The notes beneath the pieces were generated by a model. The model was not told where the DNA came from and made no database searches. It was given only the letters and a program-made list of their open reading frames with translations. From contig JAGTJL010000016.1 in NCBI GenBank assembly GCA_020746875.1, positions 1,364,001 to 1,428,000 on the forward strand: a stretch of DNA of 64,000 nucleotides. The letters run 5' to 3'. The position numbers and the translations under genes were made by a program. The stretch comes from Rhexocercosporidium sp. MPI-PUGE-AT-0058 (taxonomy: Eukaryota; Ascomycota; Leotiomycetes; Helotiales). Shown here piece by piece: positions 44,983 to 56,194 of the stretch (within the stretch, counting starts at the first letter, position 1; every line of letters begins with the position of its first letter).

Positions 44983-47900
44983 ATGAGACTCTTCAGTACG
45001 GAAAAGGTGCAATTCGTCGAAGTTTACGGCTCCGATGTTCCTTCTTATGCAATTCTATCTCACACTTGGTTCGATGGGGAAATCTTGCTCCAGGACCTTC
45101 AGGGGGCTGACATTCGCGATGCATTGTGGTCAGCCCTCAGCGAGAATCCCCCGGAGGTTCTAAGAGGCATCAAAGCGAATGGTTTCAAAAAAGTACTGAG
45201 AACCACAGAAATTGCTCGCCGAAACGGGTACGATCTTCTTTGGGTGGATACCTGCTGCATCGATAAAACCAGCAGTGCAGAGCTATCTGAGGCGATCAAC
45301 TCCATGTATCGCTGGTATGGGGGAGCCGAAGTCTGCTATGCACATCTTTCCGACGTTCCAGCTGCCTCGGTCGAATCTCCATTCGGACCCAATTCTAAAT
45401 TCCGGCGGAGTCGATGGTTTAATCGCGGATGGACTCTCCAGGAGCTGATAGCTTCACAGCAGGTCGAGATATTCGCCAACGATTGGAGCTATCTCGGAGC
45501 CAAGACTGGAGACTTGGATTTCACAAAACTTTTGAGTGAGGTCACCGGTATCCAACTCGACGTACTTGTCGGAGAACTCAGTCCCCAGGATATGAGTATT
45601 GCTGCACGAATGCACTGGGCTGCGGGGCGCCAAACTACCCGTGTGGAGGACATCGCATATTGTCTTTTGGGTATTTTCGACGTTAACATGCCGCTTCTAT
45701 ATGGCGAAGGAAGGCGAGCGTTCATTAGACTGCAAGAGGCCATTCTTACTAAAGAAGAAGATCAGTCACTTTTCGCATGGCATTCTGAACTGCTACCTAC
45801 AAGCACTCTCGGCGACATAGGGCAGACAGGTGGCTTCAGTGGGCTACTAGCCGACTCGCCAGACTGCTTTGGGGATGACAACGAGATTGAGACGTCCATG
45901 CCAATGATTCTCAAGAGCAGTCCATCTGCAGTCACAAGCAAGGGCTTGAGGGTCGACTTCCTGCTTCTTCCATGTACCGAGAACAAGCCCATTGCGGAAG
46001 CCGACTTTTGTGTTATGCTAAACTGTGAGAGGCTTCAGGATGGACAACGAGAGTCCCCTGTTATCTATTTGAAGAGAATATGGGGGATGGGTGACCAGTT
46101 TGCTCGGGTTCGGCCCGATCTCAAACACTTTGCTTCCCCGATGGCGGATGTTCTGGACATTGGGATCCACGAACGTGTTTTCATCAAGCAAGACCCTTGG
46201 TCGGACATACGCACTATCCGTATAGTAGCAGCTAAGGATGGCTCCGAGCTTTATTCTCCGAGTGTCATACGTAACCGTCGTGTTGCTGCTGCTGATTGGA
46301 AAATCAAAGATGCCTGGCCGAGAAAAGGCTGGGCTGAGAACATGCAGACCTTCCAGACTCGGGAGTTTACTTTTGGAATACCTTGCGGAGTCCTTCGACT
46401 TGAAATCAATGAGTCTGGTCAACCCACTACTATTGATGTTGCTGTTGGAATGCACGCTCCGAGTGAGCGACTTTCACGAAGTTGGTGCCAGTGAGTCTTT
46501 GCCTCTCCAATCCTCTCTCCCTTCGAAGAATTTCCTAGATGCTAGTGACTTCATGTATCAAGACAGTCAAGATAACCTGCCTGCTTTGAGATTCACACAA
46601 AGAAGAACATTATTGACTCTGACCTCTCTTTCCAGGATCATGAATCTCAACCCCTTCCTCGAACCAGAGAGTGCGTTCTTGTGGGCGAAGCAAGAAGCAG
46701 AATCTTCAAAGATTGTCTACAATAGTCTGTCGACCCAAGATATTCATGGCGCAAACGTACCGACTTGGATTGTTGTTACTGAGCGAAATCGAAAAAGGCG
46801 GCTCGACATTACTTTACATGTCCTATTAGACGATGCTCGTGTAAAAAACGAGCTGCCAATCGATAGAGGATACGGGCAACTTATACCTCAATCAACCCTC
46901 ACCGAAAGAGAATTGAGGGGCCAAAGTCTGGTTGCGAACCACCATCCCCTTTACCACCTACCCACACGTGCAGCGGAAACTTGGAATGAGTGGCAAATAG
47001 GAATACGGTCTTTGATGGGAGAGATATGTGTTGTTGATTCCATCGAGATCAGCGTGTTCCCCCGCATATCTTTTGGCTCAAGAATACGGACCAAGTCACG
47101 GCACCACCCGTTCCCGCCATCTGGGGCCATTGAGGAATATTGCTTGAAATTTTTGCCCGTCGATGACAGAGAGACGCGTCGTCTTGTAGAAATTCTGCTC
47201 GGCTACAACGAAGCTGGAACGAAGGGCGATTTAGAAAAATCGCGAATTCTGGACGCGTCGCGAATTTTGGAAAGTAGACCCGATTCTTTTTTGCAGCTTC
47301 ACCCTGTTCACTGGGCTGTTGTTGGGGGCAGCATGAGATCTTATGTTTACTGCTAGAATCAGGTCTCAGTATAGTAGGAAAGTCTCAAAGAGGTCTAACG
47401 CCTCTCCATCTGGCTTTCCTCCTGCCTGATGCGCGCATAAGTGATCTTCTTAGGTCAAATATTCACCCAGCTAAGGAAGAAACCTTCTTGGACAAGATGT
47501 ATGAGATCTTGGAACCTACCATCAATAACGAAGACTACCCACTCCATTTTGCGGCTGCCTATGCAACGTCTACGAACTTCTGGGAGTCAATAGGACTTCT
47601 CAACATCATTCAAATGCTTGAGGGCCCTCAAACAAATTGCTTCGGAGAGCGCCCCATACATCGAGCTGCCGCGATGGGTAACGTCGTGGCTGTTCAGAAC
47701 ATCATGCGTGCGGATGCTTCTCGCTACCTCAGCGAAGCTCACAAGGTGGATCTCCGGGGTAGGACGCCACTTTGGCATGCAGCATGTGGCGACAATACAG
47801 GTACAATCGCAAAGGTTCTGCTGGAGTACGGCGCCTTTGCAGACGCAGCCGATGATGATGGCCTCACACCAGTTCATGTAGCCTGTCGCCAGGGTTCAAC

Positions 47901-48507
47901 TCGCTTCCTAAGGAGACTGATAGCGAGCGGCGCAAACCTCAACCTTCCTACAGGTGCTTTGGGTCTGCTACCCAGCCACTTTGCGGCAGTTTTTGGACAT
48001 AAGCTATGCATGGAGCTGTTAATAGCAAGCGGGGCTACAATTGCCTCTTGTGTTGGGGATGGTGCTTCTCTATACGCATTGCACCTAGCAATTGCTAATG
48101 GTCAAGAGGCTTGTGCCCGCGCAATATGGGATAATACTGATCCCAAACCTCATTTCTCGGGGTGGAGCCTTTGTATCGTACTCGAGACCTTAGTACCAGT
48201 CCTCAAGTGGATGTACCTAGAAGTCAATAATCAGTACTGGATTGCGATTGAGAACCCCCAGCAAGAAAGTGGTATAGAGGCGTTTGTTTGTATCGGTGAA
48301 GAGAGCAGACTGCCTAAGCTTTTTGTTGGACCCGGCGTTTCTAAGGAAATAATAGAGGAGGATGAAGAAGCTGGATTTGACGACGATATCGCCGACGAAG
48401 CTGGAGAAGAAGAACGGTCTTCTATCACCTCGCCAGAAAGCTCCAAGCCTAAGTGGTCTAAAAAGGCTCGTCGCATCATGAAAATTTTTCATAGTCAGGC
48501 AATCTGA
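44983..48507 (+). CDS. HET-domain plus ankyrin-repeat protein, broken by one missing base
   Basis: Exon 1 (44983-46490) encodes a full HET domain: YAILSHTW at 22-29, then LLWVDTCCIDKTSSAELSEA, INSMYRWYGGAEVCYAHLSD and SRWFNRGWTLQELIA. HET proteins trigger cell death when incompatible strains fuse. A GTGAGT donor at 46491 can splice to AG at 46545 (or 46566), both of which restore frame to the 46546-47345 segment. The protein then moves into ankyrin repeats, but the frame breaks at 47346-47348. One extra T in that TTT run would join HWAVVGG to LLLESG and give exactly 33 residues between successive repeat prolines, the ankyrin period. From there the frame is open to 48507 with about five more repeats and an acidic tail. 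About 1,150 residues if whole. Confidence 0.75.
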
Positions 48508-49549
48508 TAAGCCCATTTCATAAGTCTCTTGGGGCATGGCCGTTTTGTCTCAGGGGCAGTGGAGAAGTTGCAAAAGCTGGGTGCAAGGAGAAGTCTGCAG
48601 TATTTCCATTCGGAGCACAGCCTGTTGAACTCATGGGAATTAGCTACTTGTTCTTTATTACAATGTTCCCATGAGCTCTTTGGGATTTGGTTGCTCCGTT
48701 AAACAACTAGACGGCAAACTGGCTGCTCTCTCGGGGATTTGGTCGCTGCGTTCTGCAGCCGACTGGCCATACCTGACTGCCCGGCGGCAAGACTCCAGAG
48801 ACGACATGCTAAAAAGCCTCAGTCTCCACCCGCTCCTCTGTTCTCACAATAATTACTATTCTGGCACAACTGGAGGGTCAAAAAATGGACACCCCCCTTT
48901 TGGTTGCTGGTCCACGATGACTCCCCAATACTTCTTAAGTCGTCCTCTCTCCTCCTCCAGCGATGTTGTCTTCTCTTCTCGACCTTCATCCTCATCGACC
49001 CCGTTATTCTTTCCCGGCCGATGAGAATAACATTTCGATACGCAAATATCTGACCGCGGCGATATCTCTGACATTGATGGCATCGTCGAAGACAGGTGAG
49101 CAACTCGAGCGAGTTCGTTTGGTGAGGTGAGTTGTCCCTTGTTCTAGTCGTTGAAGATCTTTCCGACCTAATGTCTTCTTGGTGAAATAGGTATGAAATA
49201 CAGTGTACTGTTTCAGAAAGGGCCCAGAAGCATCCTCACCAGTGAAGAGCACATTCGTACAGATTGCGATGGCTAGCCGTGCGAGTAATAATAGCGGCTT
49301 CATAGTCAACAACTTGCATTGTGGTAAGCGACGACTACACGCTGGATTATGTTAACTGGCGTACCGGAAAGGTACGAGAAATGATGAGTGGGTGATATTG
49401 GGACAACGACAACCACATTACCACGCATGGCTTGACATTCAGTTCCAAATAAGGTAGCTGATAGCTACGTGTATAAAGGAAGAAAGTAACTACATGTATG
49501 AAAGCACCAGTTGGTTCTAGACTTTACCGTGCTGCTTGCCCACCAAATC
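48508..49549. other. Intergenic DNA of the HET/ankyrin island
   Basis: About 1 kb has no supported gene. A minus-strand ATG frame at 49004-49303 begins MKPLLLLARLAIAI, which looks signal-peptide-like, but it runs through intron-like DNA and has no recognisable mature domain, so I do not call it. Confidence 0.4.
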
Positions 49550-50190
49550 TCATTCAGTCAACCCGTAAGCTTGTGAAGACTGAAGAAGAGTAACTATGCC
49601 CTGCTTAACATCGAGATCCACTTGGTACAGGTCCTGAGCAATTTCCATAGGGGTTTGACCAAAAACCTCTGTAGCAATTCATTGTACCGCAGAATCTCCC
49701 CCTGCGTCCAGCGTCAATTTAACAATACTCGGATTTCCCGCGAAGACAGCAAGTTGCAAGGGAGTCCCCCAGCTTTCCGAGGTGATGTTCGGATCAAGAC
49801 CCTTATCGAGAAGGGATTTGGTCGTGAGCTTCCCAGCGGTCCTATGACGATCGACGGTGACAAAACAAAGAGCAGGCTCTACCTTGGCCCCATGAGCGAG
49901 AAGTAGCTCCGCTAGAGCCGTGGTACTATGGTGCATGTCATAGTACAGGGGGGTTTTCCCAGATGGGCCGGAAACGTTAGGGTCGACATCCCGTATGGGC
50001 ATTTCGCGAGTACATTCTGGACTGGCGAGAAGACTGTCACTAGAAATCAGCCAGCGATTATCGGGGGCCAAAGTACGTAGCTGGTCAATACATACCGAAC
50101 AAGGAGAGGCGCACCACTGTCGAGCTTCGTGTTAGGATCAAGGCCGCGGTCGAGATGTTGTATGGATTGTAGGGTGAGACCTGATGAACT
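49550..50190 (-). pseudogene. Ankyrin-repeat gene fragment with internal stop
   Basis: Minus-strand exons 50096 to about 50190 and 49550-50039 are joined by a 56-nt intron (GTATGT to CTAG) with matching phase. They encode ankyrin-type blocks: LDRGLDPNTKLDSGAPLLV, SGKTPLYYDMHHS, AELLLAHGAKVEP, LLDKGLDPNITSESWGTPLQ and LAVFAGNPSIVKLTLDAG. A TGA at 49679-49681 interrupts the frame. Beyond it the same frame continues as IATEVFGQTPMEIAQD to a second TGA at 49550, clearly the next repeat. So the stop is a mutation inside a longer repeat array. No N-terminal domain is confirmed. A frame from ATG 50530 (MTTFISTTGVLLSLTSVLKP) may be its original N-terminus, in another phase. It is antisense to both HET genes. 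Confidence 0.68.
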
Positions 50191-50987
50191 TGAACATCCT
50201 CCTCAAGAGCGGTGTGTTTGGAGTCTGCGAAGCCATAATTTGTTGGATGAAAGTAGAAAAAAATGGAATGGAGTTTGAGGATGGTGAGGCGTGGTGAAGG
50301 TGTTGGACATAGGGTCGCCCCGTCCCGTCTTCGAGTATTGCCCTGATACGGCTTAACCATGCAAACTTGGTAAGAAGCTGATCTAGGAATGTGCTTAATG
50401 TGCTTGGAAATTGCTTAAGTGTACTAAGCTCTTTCGTGCTCCAATCAAAAGGTGGATACTGGACATCTAATGGTTTTAGGACGGATGTTAGTGATAAGAG
50501 AACTCCTGTCGTGGAGATAAACGTGGTCATACGTGGACTACCAAGAATTGTAATTCTAGATTGAAATCGGTCTTGAATGTTCGGAGTGGCTTCGATGATG
50601 CTGGTGGCTTTCTCCGGCCAAAGCTACTAATCACAACTTGACGATCAGGCCCTTTACTTGTGGGATCAGAGGCCACACTACCTTCTACTAAAGCTGCACT
50701 TATAGGTGGGGCATGTAAATAGCACTTTAGCGAGCCACAGGAAGGAACGTACTGCCCTTTTTTTCTGTATTGTGGAGTCTTGCTCTTTGGTGTGTTCTTG
50801 CCTTTTGATATGCCTTACTTCGAGGCGCCGCTTTGCCGGGGGATAGTGGGCTGTGATCTTATAGTTAGTAAGGTTAGTTCCGCGAGAAAAGCGAGGAGGA
50901 TCCGGCGCTTGCTCGCTGATGGAATTGTAGATTATTATTCCAGTCTACAGAACGAGGAGATTCGGTTATATACAGAGTCGTGCTGAG
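50191..50987. other. Upstream remnant of the ankyrin pseudogene
   Basis: A minus-strand ATG frame (50530 down to about 50190) of about 115 codons precedes the ankyrin exons but cannot be joined to them in phase by a clear splice site. It has the length and helix-like pattern of a fungal STAND-type N-terminal region, but I recognise no family. The rest up to 50987 is promoter-like or degraded DNA. Confidence 0.35.
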
Positions 50988-52933
50988 ATGTACACCGAGC
51001 AGGACGTCTTAAATGCTAGCAACAGCCCAGCAACCCCTACGAAGTATATTTCTGACACTCGCCCCACCACACAGCACTTAGTTCTCAATTCCAGGTCCAG
51101 CGACTCCACACCATTCACCACCAGGCATATATTGTGCTTCTCTAGCAGAGAAACTCCAAGGCGCATGTCTTCGCCCCTGCTTTCTCCTGCTTATTCTCCT
51201 CCGAAATTCCCCGACGAGATACGCCTTCTCATTCTCCAGCCTCCTCGGCTAGAATATGTTCAGCTTGGACTGGTTTCTCAGCTAGAATGGCAAATCAAGC
51301 ATGTCCGGCTCTCCCAAAATCCTCGATATGAAGCTCTCTCGTACGTGTGGGATCAGGATCTGTTTACCGAAGAGAAGAGCGCATCGTTAGCAGAGTCAAC
51401 AACAAATCTCTCCCGGGCACTAGAGCACCTCCGCACTGTAGCCGGGCCTGGTGGCCGAATCTTATGGATAGATGCACTGTGAATTAATCAAAAAGATCTG
51501 AATGAGCGCAATCATCAGGTGACTAAAATGTGAGAGATTTATTCGGGTGCGGAAAGTGTCATTTTGTGGTTGGGAGAAGGGAATTCCGCGACCAGGTCCG
51601 CAATCCGGATGCTCTCAGCACAGTCTTCGGAACACTGGATAGTTGAAAATCACTACAAGCCACCGTATATCGCGCCTTGGATCCACTTGCCGACTTTGAT
51701 GGCGTTCAGAGCTCTTTGCAGACAGAAGTACTGGACAAGATTGTGGATCATTCAAGAAGTTTTGTTGGCCACAAACATTGAACTGCAATGGGGCGACGAG
51801 GTTTGTCAATGGTCACAGCTGTGTTGGCTTGTAGAGAGCATAGGCACAGATTAGCTAGAGCAAGATCTTGACAGTCTCCACGATCTCAGGGTCTCCATCA
51901 TTGAGGAGATACGATCGAGCATGACGGCGAGACTGTGTAGAGATTGGGTGGATGGCAAGACCAAGATGAGCTTTACAGTGGACGCGAAGCCTGTCTTCAG
52001 TTCACTCATTGCACTCTGTTCAAAGTATGGCGGAGCTAATTGTGGCGACCCAAGAGACAAGATATTTGGACTCCATTCTCTGGCTGAGGGCTGTTGCCGG
52101 GTAGAAGTCCCTGTCGATTACGGATTACAACTTCCACAACTACACCGCCAGGTGCTTGAACACTGCATGACACAGCACAAGCGCTGGGACAGCATCATTG
52201 GCGCTTCGCAAGAATTCCACACACAATTGAAGATATCGATATCTGAGTATATGAATCCATCAGGAGGTCGCTTGAATATCAGCCGTTCGGACGCAGGCAC
52301 TCAGTTGGTGGGATACAGCACATCCGTCGTCATTTATGCCAGCCCTCTCAATCTTGCATATCCTGGGAAACTCAAACCAATTCCCATTACTCGAGAATGC
52401 CATGAAGAACTGTCAAAAGCTTACCAACTCAATTCTACAAAGACTCTACGCATGAAACAAGACTTCAAGCTCGCCGCTTCTGCTTATCCACAACATGGTT
52501 CATCACCAGCTGAAAATCCGAAAGCTATTTCGTTCTTCTTTCGTAATGGGTACAAACTCAACAGAGATGACATAGAACTGATCTTGCGGAATGCACGAAT
52601 ACTCACCAGTGGAGTTTCCATGACGCGCACCCGGATTGCCGTCTGCACTCAGGCGTCATTTACTTCGTCCCAAATAACACAAGGCCTGGCGACATTTTCT
52701 GCGAGATGCCTTCCTCAAGCATTATCTTGATAGTCAGAAAAACAAAAAGTCCGGCGCGTGGTCACGATCTGATAGGACGAGCTATCCGTTTCAATTGCGA
52801 TCCTACAGAGCAGCCTCCATATTTTTCGTTCAGTCCAAAGGATGTGCAACAGATGAAGAAACGTGGGCGAGACGTAGCTTTGCACCTCGGTCTCGAAACT
52901 CTACAGATAATGACAGCGTGGTCCAGCGTCTGA
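50988..52933 (+). pseudogene. HET-domain pseudogene (three stops and a frameshift)
   Basis: One reading frame from 50988 (or ATG 51165) carries a typical HET domain. It reads YEALSYVW, RILWIDAL then TGA at 51480 where Cys is expected (IDALCINQ), INQKDLNERN, a second TGA at 51531 before EIYSGAESVILWLGEG, and YWTRLWIIQEVLLA. A TAG at 51852 is followed by DPRDKIFGLHSLA in the same frame. Near 52640-52650 the frame shifts: IYFVPNNTRPGDIFCEMPSS continues in another phase to 52933. So at least four independent lesions inactivate it. The rest of the codons are well preserved, which points to fairly recent loss. It belongs to a different HET subgroup (YEALSYVWG type) from the 44983 gene. Confidence 0.85.
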
Positions 52934-53947
52934 TACATCGACTCATCGAAGCAGAAAGTGAGAACACAGAATCAATCATCGACTAGCCAAGATTCTGAAT
53001 TCGCTAAGTTATCATCAACAAGGCGTCTACTCTTGGTCAACCTTCCGACGACTGTCAGCCTTCATTGCTATCTATCAATGTTGCAGCATCAAAATGGAGA
53101 CGACGCGTTTGAGAGCAAGCATAGTCAAGATGACGAGCAGTATACAAAGGGCGTCAGTTTTGAATCGCTTTTCCAAGATCTTTCGATCTAGGGAACAGAA
53201 GCATGGGCGCCAAAGCATGCCTACAAGATATTTATCAGTGATGTATGACCGCTTCTACGTACTATGTCCTGTAGAAGGCATAGCTTCGGCATGTGTATTT
53301 TGAATATCATCGAGAATTTGAAGTTCACTAGAGCTTCAAAACAATTCCTGGACCCTCTTCATCTCCTTGTATATTTAACAAACCATCGTAGGAATCGGCT
53401 ACTAACACTTGCTCGTGGGCCAATTATCAATGAAGAAAGGAGTTTTTGAAAGTGGAAGTGGTCATTGGTTGATGGAGGATGAATGTTCTCATACTTGTAC
53501 AAATATCATTAGGCAGACTGTCAGTATTAGAAGCAAATAGAAGTTTGACCCCTGTGATAGAAATCGAGTATCGATGAGATGATGCATGCCAGGCTGGCAC
53601 ATGCTTCGGTTTACCTGACCTCAAACAATCCAATCAATGTGGCTGGTGGCTTGTTGCTCTCATTGGGCAGCACTCGGCAACGACACGCAAAAGAAACTTG
53701 CCCTGCATACCTCGTAACGGGAGACGAAAGTCTGCCTTGACGCCCGGTCTCTGTATATTAAGCTAAGCAAGGATGGGCTTGGAAGGTAGAACATGAAGTT
53801 GTGATCGTAAGCAGATCTTGAACAACACATCTTTGAAGTGTTTCTCAGAAAGAATCTGTCTTCCAACCGCCCAGTACATCTTCACTCTCCCACCGCATAT
53901 CCTTCGGTGATAATCGCCTGTAACAAATATGGCTACCTTACATCAGA
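52934..53947. other. Degraded DNA downstream of the HET pseudogene
   Basis: No supported gene is present in about 1 kb. Short overlapping frames exist on both strands. The right end should hold the promoter of the following large gene. Confidence 0.4.
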
Positions 53948-56194
53948 ATGCCTGAGAGCTCAATCCACTCTGGCATACAAATAGGGCCTGCCGATATCGT
54001 CGCAACGCTCTCCGCTGGGAACTCGGCCTGGGGATGGATCGGTGGTCTCCAAGGAATTAGCAGCATATCCCAATTCCTGAAAGACCCCTTTGCCAAAAGA
54101 AAAGACATATTTCAGCCGCGAAATCTGTCCATGGAGTCTTGTCAGATGTTAACATTCCACGGATCTGCTCAGTTTCCTGACCCTGGCATGGAGCCGTTTG
54201 GCGATTCGTTCTCTACGAAAATGGTTGGCCTGACCATTTGCGCTTTGGCTCATGAAATGGGACTACCACCGTCGATCAACATGTTCATGAAGAATCTTGT
54301 TCCGGGGCTGATGAAAAGCGACATTAGTCAAGTTGCGGGAGCACAAGAGGCTCTCCACTCACAGTTGGTGGATAATGGCGATAGGATTTTGAATGAGGGA
54401 GCCGCACGTGGCCTTCCAGCAATCTTCAACCAAGCAATTCTAAGTTCATCGTTCTCGGGATGCCAGGGACGCCAATATCCCGAAGTGGAGTTGGATGCTC
54501 CTCGAAACCCATATACAGACATTGCAATGGTCAGGGGCTTGCTCAATTGGATCAGCAAGGACTTTCGAACGGTCTATCTCACTAGAAGTGCAACGGTTGC
54601 TCGAGTTGCCCTCCTTTTGAAGGCTGTTGGGTATGAGATTGGGGCTGTGAGTACATGGGATGGCCAAGGTGAGCCACCGCACTTCGCCCGCTCAGTGGTC
54701 CTTGTACTTGGAGGTTCATCGCCAACTGATCTATTGATGGAAACCGAGGTATCATCCTTCATGGATCCGCGTCTCATAACGCACTATCGGTTTTCGACCA
54801 TCGGGGCTTTCATGGTGAATACTATCCGATGCAGACATGGATTCTATCCTGAGGTCTGTCAAGATTACTTCAGCAATATATACCAGGACTTGAAGCAGAG
54901 ACTTGCATTCTCTTGGGAGTACTTCGACTGGGAAGGAGATGACCATGACGACGACGGCGAAACAGAGCTCTTTGCAGTACCTCACTGGTTGCCGAGTCCG
55001 GCAGTATACTCTCAGATAGCAGTACGGTTGAGCTCTATTTACTTCGCCAGATGCGCTCAACAAGTAGCATCTTATTACGAGCGTATCGCCCGCTCCTCAA
55101 CTTTGGATGTGGTACTCAAACAAAAGCTCCAGGATGGCAAAACTTCGGTCCTTCCAGACGAAGTTGTTGAGTTCCGAGTCATTACCGTATCCATTCTTTT
55201 GTCTGTCACCGCAATTCTCAGTGGGCCTGAGTTTGAAACTTTGCATCACGCGACGAAGATACAACTGTCACAGGAGGCAGATCTTTCCATATTCTGCCGG
55301 AACATAGAGAATTTGTTATCCTTCAGGCTCTCCTTCTCGCAGATTGCCTTGTGCATTGCACACATCCACTGCGGAGAGGAAGAGCCCGACATGACGATTT
55401 ACTCACCAAACCGGGAGCATGAGCCACACAGCGTAGGTATCATAGGTTGGCGAAAGGGAAACTACGCAGTGTTGCCCAGACTACTTCTAAACTTGAACAT
55501 GGGGCCATCGGAAGAAGTTCTTGGGTTTCAATGCACTGATGTCTTCATCGGGAATCTTCCTGTCTTCCGAGACGGCTCGATCAAGTGCAATAAGCATGCT
55601 CCATTGTCAAGTGTTTACAAGGAGACAGCTCTTTTCGAGAGTTTATTGGAACAGGCAAGACAAGGGGATACAGAGGGACAGGTTGTTCAAGCCGGTGAGA
55701 GTGGCGTCCACATCGGCGTAGCGAATTGTCTTCCACCTGACGTCCCGTTGTATATCAACATCGAACGCCCATCTCATGTTGAAGATCCATGGCTAGGACT
55801 TTGTGGTAGAGTGGGAGGAGTCTCTATTGGGAACTTTGGCGTTTTCGACATATTCCGCGGCCTCATTGGGAGCTTTGACTTAAAGAAAGTCATTAAGTCG
55901 AGGACTTCGAGCGGCTGCGTTCATCAAGATGATGACCAACGATCAGGTTCATTCTTCACCGTACCAGCTTCGGTTTGGGCATCTCGAGGCATTGGAAGAA
56001 AGCCAAGCGGAGACGCGAGCCATATCCCATTCATTCCGGTTGAAGCTGATGCGGCTTGGGCAGTCTTTCTTTCCGTAGAGCCTGGGTCTCGGATATCGTT
56101 TGGGTGTCCGCAATGTCTCGTTGAGGAGAGTTCTGACAAGCGCCATTTTGGTGGTGACAAGTCTCGATTGATTATAGGGTATGAAAAGATGTGA
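53948..56194 (+). CDS. Large intronless protein of unknown function (748 aa)
   Basis: A single uninterrupted frame of 748 codons from ATG 53948 cannot be chance. I recognise no family. The N-terminus (IQIGPADIVATLSAGNSAWG then GLQGISSISQFL) is mildly hydrophobic but not a clear signal peptide. A mixed alpha/beta middle (TVYLTRSATVARVALLLKAV, SVVLVLGGSSPTDLL) follows. Around residue 325 lies an acidic loop (FDWEGDDHDDDGETELF). Cysteine/histidine pairs occur at CRHGFYPEVC, HIHCGEEE and FGCPQCL near the C-terminus. There is no nuclease, kinase or P-loop motif. It sits directly beside HET and ankyrin relics yet is itself intact. Lack of introns sets it apart from most genes in the window. It may be an accessory or orphan gene linked to incompatibility loci. 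Confidence 0.8.
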   Translation: MPESSIHSGIQIGPADIVATLSAGNSAWGWIGGLQGISSISQFLKDPFAKRKDIFQPRNLSMESCQMLTFHGSAQFPDPGMEPFGDSFSTKMVGLTICALAHEMGLPPSINMFMKNLVPGLMKSDISQVAGAQEALHSQLVDNGDRILNEGAARGLPAIFNQAILSSSFSGCQGRQYPEVELDAPRNPYTDIAMVRGLLNWISKDFRTVYLTRSATVARVALLLKAVGYEIGAVSTWDGQGEPPHFARSVVLVLGGSSPTDLLMETEVSSFMDPRLITHYRFSTIGAFMVNTIRCRHGFYPEVCQDYFSNIYQDLKQRLAFSWEYFDWEGDDHDDDGETELFAVPHWLPSPAVYSQIAVRLSSIYFARCAQQVASYYERIARSSTLDVVLKQKLQDGKTSVLPDEVVEFRVITVSILLSVTAILSGPEFETLHHATKIQLSQEADLSIFCRNIENLLSFRLSFSQIALCIAHIHCGEEEPDMTIYSPNREHEPHSVGIIGWRKGNYAVLPRLLLNLNMGPSEEVLGFQCTDVFIGNLPVFRDGSIKCNKHAPLSSVYKETALFESLLEQARQGDTEGQVVQAGESGVHIGVANCLPPDVPLYINIERPSHVEDPWLGLCGRVGGVSIGNFGVFDIFRGLIGSFDLKKVIKSRTSSGCVHQDDDQRSGSFFTVPASVWASRGIGRKPSGDASHIPFIPVEADAAWAVFLSVEPGSRISFGCPQCLVEESSDKRHFGGDKSRLIIGYEKM

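Noticed and set aside
47345..47382. A 38-nt intron joining the two frames of the HET-ankyrin gene
   Set aside because: It has GT and AG in the right phase, but it is shorter than the other introns here and would delete the conserved LLLESG part of a perfectly spaced 33-residue repeat.
49004..49303. Possible small secreted protein on the minus strand
   Set aside because: It has a hydrophobic start but passes through intron-like and pyrimidine-rich DNA and has no conserved cysteine pattern.
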